From Diplonema japonicum (Eukaryota; Euglenozoa; Diplonemea; Diplonemida; Diplonemidae): 64,000 nt of DNA. The notes beneath the pieces are model-generated. The model saw nothing but the letters and a program-made list of their open reading frames with translations, had not been told where the DNA came from and did not search any database. This document shows, piece after piece, positions 19,464-30,195 of this stretch. The first letter of the stretch is position 1; every line of letters starts with the position of its first letter. The stretch lies in contig OZ025685.1 of assembly GCA_964019335.1 (NCBI GenBank), forward strand, positions 517,589-581,588. Reading direction: 5' to 3'. A program made the position numbers and the translations under genes.

Positions 19464-19566
19464 AGCGCATGCAAAGCTGCCTTTGTATTCTAGCTTTGTT
19501 CTTTTTTCTTCTTTCTCTCACTCTTTGATTCTCGAGGAAGCCGCACAGATATTTGACATATACATA

Positions 19567-20163
19567 ATGGTCGGCAGAAAGGGAACCGGCGTGCACCAGA
19601 ACAGCACCGCGTGGGTGGCGCACAAGCATCAGGAGGATCTAAAGCTGACAGAAGACAGGCTAAGGGGGTTCACGGATAACTGCTGCGAAAAGTGCGTGGA
19701 GGTGTTGCAATGGAGGAAGAACTACGGTAAGTACAAGATGTTGGCGAAGGCCACGAAGTGCCATGGGTGTCAGCAGAAGACTGTTGTGAGGGCGTACCAT
19801 GGGATGTGCATACCGTGTGCACGTTTGAAGAAGCAATGTGCAAAATGTGAAGGACCTTTCGCGATACCTGAAGAGGAGCTGGCAAGGATGGCGAAGGAAG
19901 CCGAGCTGAGGAAGCAGATCCAGGACCTTCCTGAACGGTTCAAAAGAACAGCTGAGAGGAAGCTCGAAAGAGGTGACGACCTTGCTCAAGTGGAGAAGGC
20001 CGTGCTTGCGGGTCAAGGGAAAAAAGCAGCCAAAGCTCAAACCCCCGTAGCAGCAAACAGCAAAACCGCCGAACCAACTGATTCTGCAGAACAGCAAAAA
20101 AAACCGACAAATGAAAAAACCCCACAACCCGACTCTGACTCTGACTCTGACGAAGTTCTGTGA
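19567..20163 (+). CDS. C9orf85-like protein (DUF2039), zinc-binding
   Basis: The 198-aa product starts MVGRKGTGVHQNST. It matches the layout of the conserved eukaryotic C9orf85/DUF2039 family: a K-H-Q motif near the start, then paired cysteines CEKC (residues about 40-43) and CHGC, followed by CIPCA and CAKC, all separated by basic spacers. The four CxxC pairs would bind zinc. The molecular function of the family is not established; its members are small and probably nucleic-acid or ribosome-associated. The second half is a Lys/Glu-rich extension ending in a Ser-Asp repeat (DSDSDSDE), longer than the animal proteins. The frame extends 200 codons upstream, but that part lies over the previous gene and is spurious. 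Confidence 0.8.
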   Translation: MVGRKGTGVHQNSTAWVAHKHQEDLKLTEDRLRGFTDNCCEKCVEVLQWRKNYGKYKMLAKATKCHGCQQKTVVRAYHGMCIPCARLKKQCAKCEGPFAIPEEELARMAKEAELRKQIQDLPERFKRTAERKLERGDDLAQVEKAVLAGQGKKAAKAQTPVAANSKTAEPTDSAEQQKKPTNEKTPQPDSDSDSDEVL

Positions 20164-20271
20164 ACCTAACTAACCTACATCATCATTCAGCTTCGTGTTC
20201 GTATTCATTTCCATCATAAATTGTTTTATTTTCATTTCGTTTTTCTCGTCTCTTACCCTTACAGGTTCAAG

Positions 20272-22989
20272 ATGTTCATCCAAGTGACGGGGAACCGACA
20301 GGTCCTCAACGGGCAGGACAACATCACGTGGTCAGTGAACCCGAAGACACGGTTCAACGAAAAGGAGTTCGCGACACTAAAGCGCACACTTGGACGGGAT
20401 TATAAAGCGGAAAAGGGACTAGAGGGTCTGGCACTATTCATGGTCACACCGAGCGGGGAAAAGGGAAAGAAGATACAGGCGGGAGACACCCCATCCAGCC
20501 TCGGGCTCGGCCCACAGAGCAAGATATGGATAGACTTCGACGACACACCACTGAAGCCGCAACCCCCGACAGAAACCTCTCCGAGAAACATGGAGCCTTT
20601 AACACTACCGCAGCCTCAGGCACAACCGCAGCAGCTGCAGCCACCACAACAACTCCCATTCAAACTTGAACCGCCCACACCTGTGCTGCCTCACCAGCCT
20701 ATTGCCATGCCTCCATTCCCGGAACCTGTGAAGCCAGTGGTATTAAAGGTGCCACCCTTGCTACCATTAGGCCCACCCCCCGAGATCCTCATTCCACCGG
20801 CAGTGCAGATAGCAAGCATGCAGCCCCCTGGTGCTATAGGGAACAAACTGCTCAAGAAGCTGATGAAGCTCGCGAAAGACGTCAAAACCCTCAAAGAGCA
20901 AGAGCGGGATAACGGCCCCGGGCACGATGCCGGGCTCACTTCGCACATAGCTGAACTGCAAGAGGAGATGCAGCGGTTGCGTATTGAGGTCGCGAACAGC
21001 CAGCTGGCTGTGTCTGCCATGGAGCGTGAGAGGTCCAATGCTCGCGAACCCATGAAGCCCCAAAGGCACGATGGCAGCATGCCTCAGACAGCGCCGAGTG
21101 ATGTCGCGTCCCAGGTGAGCTACGCAGACCATTGGGATGATCGTCACACAGAAGGGCCCTGCCCTGTGCACGGGGAGGGACAAGAGTCATCTGATGGAGA
21201 AGAAGAGAGCGAAGAAGATGAAAACAGAGAAGTCCGCCGAAAGAAAGACGGGTGGCTGGAGATATGGGATGCAGATGCGGGGATGCTGTACTACGCTAAC
21301 GAGGAGACACAGGAGTCTAGATGGGAGGCAAAAGGCACACCCTTTGAAGAACCCGCGCGACGCACACCGTCCCCAGTGCGTCAGTCTCCCATCCAGCAAC
21401 AACCTTTTCACCCCATTCCAACCAAAACAGCTGAGCTTATTCCTGTTCCTGCACCTTCTTCAGAAATGGTTGTCCAGGAGCACCCCGAGTTGATAATGAA
21501 GCAACCGCAAGTAGCACCACCCCAATTAGCACCGCCCTTCATGGTTAATAATTTTCAGCCATCTTGCGATGAAACCAGCATGGGTGGATCTCTACTTGCA
21601 CCTGCTGCAAGTGTTGCCTCTACTTCTTTGCCACCAGGCACCGTGTCCGTCAGTGATATAGGAGATCTTCTGAACCCATCGCGACACCCGCAGGCACAAT
21701 CAGTGACCGCTCCACAGCTAAACCCTACGGTGCGCAGTGTGCACCAGGAGGTTGTGGCAGCTATCATACCCGAGGGTGTAAACGTGGGAACACCAACACC
21801 TTCTGCGACACCTGAGACTACACCTAGAGTGCAGGCTATGCTGAAAATACCATTCACGGCTGAGACGCAAACTACGCCCACTCTGTGCCCTGAAACGAAG
21901 CTCATGCAGACATCAGCTCGGGGGTCGCGTCGTACATCGGCTGCCACATCACTCAGCGGCAGGGGTACCCCCGCCTCCATGATGCTGGATATACCAGCAA
22001 ATGACTTTAAAGCTAGGCAAAAACCCCCAAGCCCCTATGAGCCCAGCCTTCATTCTGTGGAAGGGACAATGTTGCAGCAATTCGAATTCCGTACTCCGCC
22101 ACATCCTCCGTCTTTTGAAGCATCGTCTCGCAGGAGTGTTGCTTCCGAAGGTGAATGCGAGATCCTCATACCCACCGGCATGGGGATAGGGGACGCAGAG
22201 ACCGTGTCAGTTATGCAATCAGAGCGCGAATCGACACCTTCACCTCCCCCCCCACCCCGACCCAGGGCCAGCTCTGAGGAGTCCGAGGAGATTCTCGACC
22301 TCAGCTCTTTTAGAAGACTTCCCTCGCCGCCCCCGCTTTCCCCGCCTAGAGGACCCCCAATGAAAATAATAGATACCCTTAAACATAACACCGACAAGCT
22401 GCCCAAGGGCATGAAGGAAACGCTTGCTTCGCTAAAATTCCACGATGAATGGTTCCATGACTTAGTGTACCAATCGCTCAGGAGCTACTACTACTGTGAG
22501 GTGAGGGGCCTAGAGCAGAGCTATCAGAGGGAGAGGGAGAAGGAAGAGTTGTGGTTAAGTGATTTTGGGGGACTGAACTGCTGTGATCAGGAGTTTGACA
22601 AAGCAATTCCTTGTGAAGATGTGGATGTGGCTGCTCAGCAGCTGTTGAAGGATATGGGGCTTGACCCTGGGCTGCTGGATACTCCTGAACGGGCCAGCGC
22701 CGAACCCTCGCAAGACAGAACTATGTCGCCTGTGAGGACACGGGGCGACCCGAGGCATAGCCAAGCCCTGCCGCCTGTTCTTTCAAAGTTCTCAACGCCG
22801 ATCAAGGGATCCCGCAAAACAGCCAGCACCTTTCTACCCGTTCGTTCACCAACTGACACTTCTGTCGCCACTTCGGAGCTAGCTAAGGGTTGGGGCCCAG
22901 ATGACCAGAGCTCGGCAGCCAGCTCTGCCAGCCGATCCAAGCCGCTGAGCAGAATGTCCAGCGGCCTACCATCTTTTAAAGATCTGTAA
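20272..22989 (+). CDS. Ubiquitin-like and WW-domain protein
   Basis: The ATG at 20272 lies eight bases after ctcttacccttacag. The 905-aa product begins with a compact module (MFIQVTGNRQVLNG..., residues 1-92) that has the size and strand pattern of a ubiquitin-like beta-grasp fold; this is tentative. A Pro/Gln-rich region follows, then a coiled coil at about 200-260. One WW domain lies at about 327-357 (GWLEIWDADAGMLYY...ESRWE, both Trp present). A long Ser/Pro-rich linker ends in a short helical region (FHDEWFHDLVYQSLRSYYY, about 725-743). WW domains bind proline-rich partners, and the downstream gene at 27445 has two more. It is likely an adaptor or scaffold; no orthologue was identified. 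Confidence 0.8.
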   Translation: MFIQVTGNRQVLNGQDNITWSVNPKTRFNEKEFATLKRTLGRDYKAEKGLEGLALFMVTPSGEKGKKIQAGDTPSSLGLGPQSKIWIDFDDTPLKPQPPTETSPRNMEPLTLPQPQAQPQQLQPPQQLPFKLEPPTPVLPHQPIAMPPFPEPVKPVVLKVPPLLPLGPPPEILIPPAVQIASMQPPGAIGNKLLKKLMKLAKDVKTLKEQERDNGPGHDAGLTSHIAELQEEMQRLRIEVANSQLAVSAMERERSNAREPMKPQRHDGSMPQTAPSDVASQVSYADHWDDRHTEGPCPVHGEGQESSDGEEESEEDENREVRRKKDGWLEIWDADAGMLYYANEETQESRWEAKGTPFEEPARRTPSPVRQSPIQQQPFHPIPTKTAELIPVPAPSSEMVVQEHPELIMKQPQVAPPQLAPPFMVNNFQPSCDETSMGGSLLAPAASVASTSLPPGTVSVSDIGDLLNPSRHPQAQSVTAPQLNPTVRSVHQEVVAAIIPEGVNVGTPTPSATPETTPRVQAMLKIPFTAETQTTPTLCPETKLMQTSARGSRRTSAATSLSGRGTPASMMLDIPANDFKARQKPPSPYEPSLHSVEGTMLQQFEFRTPPHPPSFEASSRRSVASEGECEILIPTGMGIGDAETVSVMQSERESTPSPPPPPRPRASSEESEEILDLSSFRRLPSPPPLSPPRGPPMKIIDTLKHNTDKLPKGMKETLASLKFHDEWFHDLVYQSLRSYYYCEVRGLEQSYQREREKEELWLSDFGGLNCCDQEFDKAIPCEDVDVAAQQLLKDMGLDPGLLDTPERASAEPSQDRTMSPVRTRGDPRHSQALPPVLSKFSTPIKGSRKTASTFLPVRSPTDTSVATSELAKGWGPDDQSSAASSASRSKPLSRMSSGLPSFKDL

Positions 22990-23081
22990 ATAACTTTCAC
23001 ATGCCATGTATCTAGTTTGTTGTACTGTAAACTTTGTTGTTACTGTTCACCACGTATATTGCACTCCATCACAGGGATGAG

Positions 23082-26000
23082 ATGATGTCCGACTCAGATG
23101 AGCGGAGCCTCAGGTCGTGCAGGGGGATGAGCAGCGAGCGATCCGTCAGCTACGAGAGCTGCGAGAGCGGTGTGGAGATTCTTGCACGGAAGGTGAACGA
23201 CTATAGAAGCGCGCACACGCAGCTTGTGAAGGACCACCACATGATGAAGACTGAGAACGACTCCCTGTGGGAGAGGGTGCACACCTTGCAAGATGAGAAT
23301 AAAAAACTGGGACTGACTCACCTGAATCTGCGCGAGGAATGTGTAGTGATGACTGATGCGTGCGTCGAGCTGTACAATGGCTCCTCGGGGGAGACCAGGA
23401 GGATCGTATCGGTACTGCACGAGCATGTCAAGAAGTACTCAGACATCCTAGCATCTTCCACTGCTGCTCCGTGTATCATTTCACCCACTAGGCACTCCCA
23501 GTTGGAAGCAAAGCTTATAGCATCTAGGTCGCACTGCGAAGATTTAGAGCTCGCTAAGCAGCAGCTAAGCACCACAGTGCACAACTTAACGATGGAGCTG
23601 AAAGAGATGGATGTGCTGCGGGAGGCAAACAGAAAGCTGACACATGATTATTCTGCTTTGCTGACGGAGAGGAGCAATGCCGTTTCGGAGAGCAGGGACA
23701 TGATTTCAAGGGAGGGAGAGCATGAGAAGCGGCTGGCAGATCTCAAGGAACAGGTAGGTGTTTTGAACGAGGGGAACGTGGCGTTGATGAAACAGCTAAC
23801 AAACTTGGAGAGGGAGAAGGACGCCGTCATCAATGATCTCACGAGGCAGGTGTCGAGCTTATCTGTTGTTATGGCAGACATGGCCCACGGGACTGCAGAA
23901 GCTGACAAGCTGCGCGAGGAGAACCTCTCACTGAAGCGTCAAGCGAACATGGAACTGTCCGTATCGTCGACACCGTCAGCTAGTGCAAGTGTCATGTCGT
24001 TGCAGACAGAGGTCGCAAGACTAGCATCGGAGTGCTCTAAATACGAAGGTGTTGTCTCCAAGCTCAACATGGAAATCAGGCGGATGGAGTCAGAGAAAGC
24101 TCGCTACGGTGTTCTGCTGGAGCCGCTCGAAAAAGAGCTGACTAGGCAGCAGCAAGCGGCTGGTGAGCTGGCTGGAGAGAACCTAAGGTTTCACGAGGAG
24201 TCCGCTCGCCTCAAACAAGAAAATGCAAAACTCAAAAAGAGAGAGCACGCACTCGCGGAGGAGGTGTGCATGCTGAAGAATACGTGTAATATACAGCAGC
24301 TTGAGGCAGCTGCACTGCAACAGGATACAAGTGCTGAGGCGCAAGAGCTGCATCAACAGCTTGACTCTCTGAGGACTGAGCTCGAACACGTTAAAACATC
24401 CTTCGAAAAAGAGAAGAACAGCAGCACTGTTGCCGAGGATCTTTTGCTGGAACTGCAGGCAACGAGGAACGACGTCTCTGCTGCGGATAGGCTAGCGGAG
24501 GAACGGAGGTACAGGCTTGGTGCAGAGGAAGAGCTACGTAGGGCGCTGCTTACCATTAGGCAAATGGAGGCACGCCTGCAAGAACCGGCAGACCCTGAAA
24601 TTCTGCAGACGCTTGCTGAGCTGAAGGCCCAACACTCGATGCGCACAGCAGAAGTGGAGGCCATGAAACAAGAACTGTGCAAGCAGCTCCAGCTAGAAGA
24701 TGAACTACAGGACCTCAAGCAGCGAACGTCGCATGACACATCGAGCTACACCCTCGAGCTGGAGGTGCTGAAGTCCAAACTTGCAGATGCAAAGAGCACC
24801 ATATCAAAACTGGAGGTGACACTGGAACAGGTAACGAAAAGCTACCAAACTGAAAAAGAAGAGAATTTGAAGGTGATCACAACAGGGAAGCTTGAGAGCA
24901 GCAAGCTCGCAAACGAGTTGTCTGAAACAAAGGCAGAAATATGCAAGCTGGAAGACGAAAGAACAAGGCTGAATAGGTTGGAACGAGAGGCACATACCGA
25001 GCTCTGCGAAGCAAAACAGGAACGCGCAAAGTTCAAAAAGATGGCAAGTGACTTGGAGGAAGAGCTTGCTTCCTTGAAGAAGATGCATGCTGACACACTT
25101 CGTGTGGAGAGCAGCCACCTTGCTGCTGAGCTTCATGTAGCTAAGTCAAAAACCACCGAAGCGCAGGGAACTGTGGTACGTTTGGAAGCTGCCCTGGAAC
25201 AGGTCACAAGAACATCACAAACGGAAAAAGAAAACAGCCTGGCATGCAGGCTTGAAAATACTACATTGCAGAACGAATTAGATGCCCTGAAGAAGGCGAA
25301 CAGGGACCTGGAGAGTGACACTGCTAGTCGGAAAGTAGAACTTGCTGAAATGGAGATGAACGTTGTTTCTCTGCAAGCGCAACTTAAGAAAACTGCGAGA
25401 GAGCACGAAGAGTTGCGTAGAGAGATGGAGGCTATCAGAGTGCAGTATGTGAAAAGCAGCTCGCTGGTAGAAGATATGAAACAGACGGAGAAGAGGCTGT
25501 TGAGTGAAAGCCAGATGAGCGACACATCCCTTGACACTTACAAGCGAGAGATAGCAAGGCTGCACATAATGCTGGAGGAGCGAGACATGATGCTGCAGTC
25601 ACACCAGTCGCGGTACGAGCAGTTCGAAGACAGCACAGCATGTCTGCAACGTGAGATCGAGCATCTGCAAGGCACCGACGCCTCTAATGCCGTGCTGCAG
25701 CAGAAGCTTGAAACAGCCTGCAGCCGCCATGCAGAGCTCGATAACACATGTGAGGACCTTGTCACTGAGCTGCAGACGACTCGCAGTGTGCTGCAGAAGA
25801 CTCAGGCAGATCGACAAGCTGAGGCAGCAAAGGTATGTACGTAGAACAAATAAAGCAACTCGTGTGCAGGTCGTCGAATTGGAGATGCAATTGAAGAACC
25901 TCGAGAACGATAAAGCAGGCCTTGTGCTGGAGTTAGCCAAGCTTGCTCCCAAGTCCGAGAAGGAAGCCAACATGACAAGTGTCGAGAACATGATAGATGC

Positions 26001-27373
26001 ACTGCGAAGGGAGTTGCATGAGGGGAAGCAAGAAGAAGCGGCCCACGCCAAGCAGGAAGCTGCGAGACTTACGCAGGAACTGCAGCATAACAGAGCTTCC
26101 CAGGTGAGCAGAATAACGGGGCTTCTAGAGAATTTACACCCGGGGGCTCCGTTGCCTCGGTCCCCTAACAGCGGCTTTAAGGAACTTAGCAACAAAACGC
26201 AATCTTTGAAGGAAATGCTGTACAAAGCGGAGATGGAAATTGCGGGGTTGAAAAAAGTGGTTAACATCCACCAAGAGACGGAGGAAAGGTTGCGTGCAGG
26301 AGCTGCTGACTGGACTATCGGGCGCGACAGCAGCGCTTTTAACAGGGACATCATGGCGCTGAAGGAGAGGTCTGACGAGGAGAGCGCTGTATTGCGAAAG
26401 GTGATTGACTCCATCCTCACTATCGCATTCACCATCGAGGGAGACAAGGGGCACGAGTTGCGAGAAATGGCACTCGTGCTGCCAAAGTGCGTTCAGACAT
26501 TCGACTACCTCAGCAGCCAGGTGAAGATAGGCCTCAAAGCGATCGCTGCCTTCGGCACCGCGCGTAGAGAGAACTCAGAGAATGAGGATGTACTCGCAGC
26601 ATGCCTGAAGCTGCAGAAACAGCACACAGTAGCGGCACAGCAAGAGCTAGACTCGTGTTTTACAGAATGGGAAGTGGAGCGCACGCTGTACCAGGAAGAG
26701 GTTCTTGCACTGAAGGAACAACGAGCTTCTGTGAGGCACAGAGAGTGCGTGGTAGAGGAGGACAGACAGAGGACTACTGTGCTGTTGGAAGAGGCCTTAG
26801 AGTTCAGTGAGATCTCGAAAGAGAGCAAAGCGGATATGCTCGAGACGGTGATGGTTATGCAGAGCGAAGTGAACTGTGCCACACGGCAGTGGAATGCCAT
26901 CAAAGACGAGCTGTGGGCCTTCGTGACATCTAATGTAGTCACGGAAGAGCAGTCCAGCAGATCAGCGCTGCAGCAGCGGTATGAACACGGTTTGTTGGAA
27001 CTAACGATTTGGCTGCTATCCGTGTCCCAGGAGCAAGTGCAGGTGAGCCATCAAAGCCCTCCCGAAATCTCGTTCAACCAACCCAAGCGTTCCCCAGCAG
27101 CGTGCTGGACCAGCATCCGCCCAAGTACCAGCACTGACACTTCTTCTGCTCCGTATGCCATCAGAGTCCCCGATGCCATCCGACTGCCAGACGCTCCACC
27201 TGATCAGGTTTGTTTTGCTCTTACAATAACTTCACACAGTTTGCTCAACTCCACGCAAATCCGCGCACTGCATCTCTCCCCAGCTTCACGAAGCTGCCCT
27301 TGATACCGCCCTAGACTATAGATTAGATCAATCTAAAGGCTTTTTAAGTCTTCTTATTAGTTATGTTGCTTAG
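23082..27373 (+). CDS. Giant coiled-coil protein, at least two introns
   Basis: Exon 1 (23082-25832) is joined to exon 2 by a 37-base intron (25833-25869, GTATGT...GTGCAG). The heptads continue without a break across it (QAEAAK|VVELEMQ). The frame then runs to 27207, where GTTTGT and a polypyrimidine acceptor (catctctccccag) suggest a 76-base intron and a last exon 27284-27373 ending LLISYVA. Alternatives at the 3' end are reading through to 27303 or using the AG at 27239. The spliced product is about 1392 aa, nearly all coiled coil from residue 30 on, with a Ser/Arg-rich head. It is probably a cytoskeletal or basal-body fibre protein; coiled-coil composition alone does not allow a name. Confidence 0.8.
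25833..25869 (+). other. Spliceosomal mini-intron, 37 bases
   Basis: Donor GTATGT, acceptor GTGCAG, phase 0. It contains an in-frame stop, so removal is required to join the two coiled-coil frames. Confidence 0.9.
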
Positions 27374-27444
27374 ATAGTGGGTTAGAATGTTTATACTTAC
27401 CTCTTTTACGAATTTTTTGTCTAATTGCCTACAGGAGAGAAGCC

Positions 27445-28347
27445 ATGCCTTGGGTGGAGAAGGTTGACAATGCAGGCAAGGCGTTTTACTTCAACACGGA
27501 TACGAAGGAGGTCTCTGTAGATCCACCTGAGGGGTATGTGCCTACAGAGTTAGCGCCTGATGTGCTTGTCGAGCAAGCCTTGCAAGGTGATTGGGAAAAG
27601 AAGGTATCAGCAACAGGAAGGGTATACTACTGGAACAAGAAGAAGAACAAGGCGACATGGGACCTTAGCAAGATGCTGGGTGGACCAGCTGCAGGGAAGA
27701 CATATGACAAAGCAGAAGTGGTGCCAGCCATGACGCGGCTTGAAGAACGGAATGAGAAGGACAAACTGCAGCTCACCCAGCTTGAGAGGGAATACCAACA
27801 CGCAAAGAGCGTGTCACCTAGCTGGGTCTTGGAGCAGACGCAGGACGAGAGGAAGGAGGAGCTGGACAAGGCCAAGCAAGGCATCACTGACATAAAGACG
27901 TCCATAGGTGCCTTTGGTGCACTCCCTACTTCTGTGAAGCCGTGGAAGCTGTCACCCAGCCCCCCTCAGCAGGCTGCGATGCCCAGACCCTTCCCTCTTG
28001 ACAACCTTGGGGGTTTTGGTGGTGCCCTGAGACAAGAGTCACCGCAAAGATTACAGTACCGACGCCTCCTGCACCCTGCAGAGGAGGCATACACCAACCC
28101 CAACCCCTCCCCTTCCCCCGGGCTTGACATTTCACGAGCCTCCACGGCGGTACTTCTAGAAGAGCTCTCCAGAAGAAGGGCCTCCAGCCCAGACGTCGAC
28201 ACGTTGATGAGCAGCTATGCCGTACCTCAAAGCAGAACCAACGTTTTACACCCTCCGCTCCCCCCCACCCTACCTGACCCGCCCCCTACACAGATGGGAT
28301 GGTCCACTGTTGAGCGCGATGCTTGGGAGCAACTAGCCTCTATGTGA
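27445..28347 (+). CDS. Double WW-domain protein
   Basis: The 300-aa product opens directly with a WW domain (residues 1-33, MPWVEKVDNAGKAFYFN...). It carries a second at about 51-80 (DWEKKVSATGRVYYWN...ATWD), followed by a helical segment rich in Glu/Lys (about 90-155) and a Pro-rich tail. In the first WW the second Trp is replaced (VSVDPP); the second keeps W-W spacing. Such proteins recruit Pro-rich partners, for example splicing or cytoskeletal factors. The Pro-rich protein at 20272 is a possible partner by proximity only. The start lies 11 bases after an attgcctacag acceptor. Confidence 0.85.
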   Translation: MPWVEKVDNAGKAFYFNTDTKEVSVDPPEGYVPTELAPDVLVEQALQGDWEKKVSATGRVYYWNKKKNKATWDLSKMLGGPAAGKTYDKAEVVPAMTRLEERNEKDKLQLTQLEREYQHAKSVSPSWVLEQTQDERKEELDKAKQGITDIKTSIGAFGALPTSVKPWKLSPSPPQQAAMPRPFPLDNLGGFGGALRQESPQRLQYRRLLHPAEEAYTNPNPSPSPGLDISRASTAVLLEELSRRRASSPDVDTLMSSYAVPQSRTNVLHPPLPPTLPDPPPTQMGWSTVERDAWEQLASM

Positions 28348-28433
28348 ATTGCTACTCTGTTTGTAATGTTTGTACTGAACTGATTTCTTTTTATATATAC
28401 TTGCTATTATCGCTTCAGTCGCATACAAGATAG

Positions 28434-29951
28434 ATGAGGTTGCTTTACCTGCCTGTCGACATTTGGCAAGTGTTGCTGTGTTTTCTGGAAGCAAAACATG
28501 TGTTAAAACTGGAGCAAGTGAGCAGGAAGGCCCTTAGTCTTGCTAGAAACATGGACTACTGGCAGAAGCTCAGCGATGCGGTGCTGCGTGAGACTCCTTG
28601 GATAGAGAAGGACAGGGACAGGTGCATCCTTGCGTTAAAAGTACAGAAGACATTAAGCATGGTGAATAGTGGAACGGCATCAAGCACAGCGTTGCTGCAG
28701 TCGAAGATGTTGACCGAGATCAAGACCAAGTCAAACCAGAGCCCCATCTGCAAGGCATGCCTGGCTCGCAGTGGTCATGTTGTCTTCTGGACTAAAGGAT
28801 GTAATGTTCTTCGCAATCAGCAAACGGTTGGACGCCTGTCACCCACGAACGCTTCCAGGCGCCCGAAGACACCCAACTTCAAGAAGCAGTCTTTCCCTTC
28901 TCTCTTGGACCGCATGTCAAGAAGCGTCAAATCTGATTCATCCGAAACAAGCTGTAAAGCACCAATTTATGGTCCGACCCTTACTTACTTCCACAAGCCG
29001 TCAGGCGTACTGGCCATTGCGTGCGCCGACAAGTCGATATCCCTCCTCGACACAAACAACATCACTGGCGAGCACATGACTGCCGACAAAGAGCTTCGCA
29101 GCAAGCCTGGCTGCGGACACACCTCGCAGATATCGTCTATAACCATGGACACCACCTCAGTGTACACAGGCAGCTTCGACTCTAGCATCAGAGTGTGGGG
29201 AAGAGGCAGCGGCAAGCAGCTCGCCAACCTATCCGGCCACTCAAATTTGGTGACACATTTGCTGGTCGATCCTTTGGACAGCAGAAACGGCTTGCTCGCC
29301 AGCAGCTCGCAAAATGGGGGTACTGGTCTGCCCACCATATTGGTGCACGATGTGGCTGCAAAGAGTTTAGTTAGCAAGATGGTTTTGCCCGCAGGGCTAA
29401 TGGGAGTTAACTCACTTGTGCGTGTTGATTCCCACACCGCCAACCACTGCTTCGCTGCGGGGATGAAGAACGAAACGGTAATTTTTGACTCCCGAACAGG
29501 GAAGAGTGTGCTGCAAGTACCTATGGTGAACGGGATGATAAGCTCCATCATTTCGTCGAACGGCTACATCTACGCAGCGGGCGGCGAGTCATCACCTAGC
29601 ATAGCGAGCCTGGAGCTGCGCAGCGGGAAGAGGATGTGGATTGTGGAAGATGCACACGAGAGGGTCATCAGCTCGTTAGACATACACCGTGGTTGGGACG
29701 GAATGAAAAGTACAAAGCACTTGTTTAGTGCATCGAGAGACGGCACGCTACGTGCGTGGGATATCAGCTCCGAGTCCACTACAAGAAGGTGCACACCTCT
29801 CACCACCTTTTTCGCCAACACAAAGAAGGGAGGCATCCACTCCTGCAGGTGGGACGGCTTCCATGTCATTACCGTCCGCAACCACAGTATTGAGGTCCTG
29901 GACTTCACGCTGCGTTCCATGCGGCACAACCGAAAGGTAAGCCTTGTGTAG
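28434..29951 (+). CDS. F-box and WD40-repeat protein
   Basis: Residues 4-45 (LYLPVDIWQVLLCF...LEQVSRKALSLA) fit an F-box. From about 180 to 500 there are WD40 units with typical endings (STSIRVW-like SSIRVWGRGS, DGTLRAWD). F-box/WD40 proteins are substrate receptors of SCF ubiquitin ligases. The frame as read is 505 aa and stops at 29951, but GTAAGC at 29937 is a good donor. Splicing to the AG at 29991 or 30038 would replace the last four residues with short tails (RVLFPPL or GAFV). Either way the domain content is unchanged. The start is the first ATG after cgcttcag. Confidence 0.85.
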   Translation: MRLLYLPVDIWQVLLCFLEAKHVLKLEQVSRKALSLARNMDYWQKLSDAVLRETPWIEKDRDRCILALKVQKTLSMVNSGTASSTALLQSKMLTEIKTKSNQSPICKACLARSGHVVFWTKGCNVLRNQQTVGRLSPTNASRRPKTPNFKKQSFPSLLDRMSRSVKSDSSETSCKAPIYGPTLTYFHKPSGVLAIACADKSISLLDTNNITGEHMTADKELRSKPGCGHTSQISSITMDTTSVYTGSFDSSIRVWGRGSGKQLANLSGHSNLVTHLLVDPLDSRNGLLASSSQNGGTGLPTILVHDVAAKSLVSKMVLPAGLMGVNSLVRVDSHTANHCFAAGMKNETVIFDSRTGKSVLQVPMVNGMISSIISSNGYIYAAGGESSPSIASLELRSGKRMWIVEDAHERVISSLDIHRGWDGMKSTKHLFSASRDGTLRAWDISSESTTRRCTPLTTFFANTKKGGIHSCRWDGFHVITVRNHSIEVLDFTLRSMRHNRKVSLV

Positions 29952-30195
29952 GCCGCACAGAATCCCTAGCCCTGACAGCGCTCTTTGCAGCGTGTCCTTT
30001 TTTCCTCCCCTCTAATAACACGTTTCGATTTAATTTAGGGCGCATTCGTGTAACTAAGCCCACGCAGTAGCCCGAAGTAGACAAGTTGGTGGAAACACAA
30101 TACGATTTCTTTGAGGGCTGTACTTCTTGGCTTGTTACATTTTTTTTGAAGATATAACTTCCCGCTTGCTTAACATTGACACCACAGGTGGGGAT

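Noticed and set aside
18949-19566. N-terminal extension of the DUF2039 frame over the StrG-like gene
   Set aside because: The extension overlaps a gene with clear motifs in another frame; the acceptor and ATG at 19567 give the true start.
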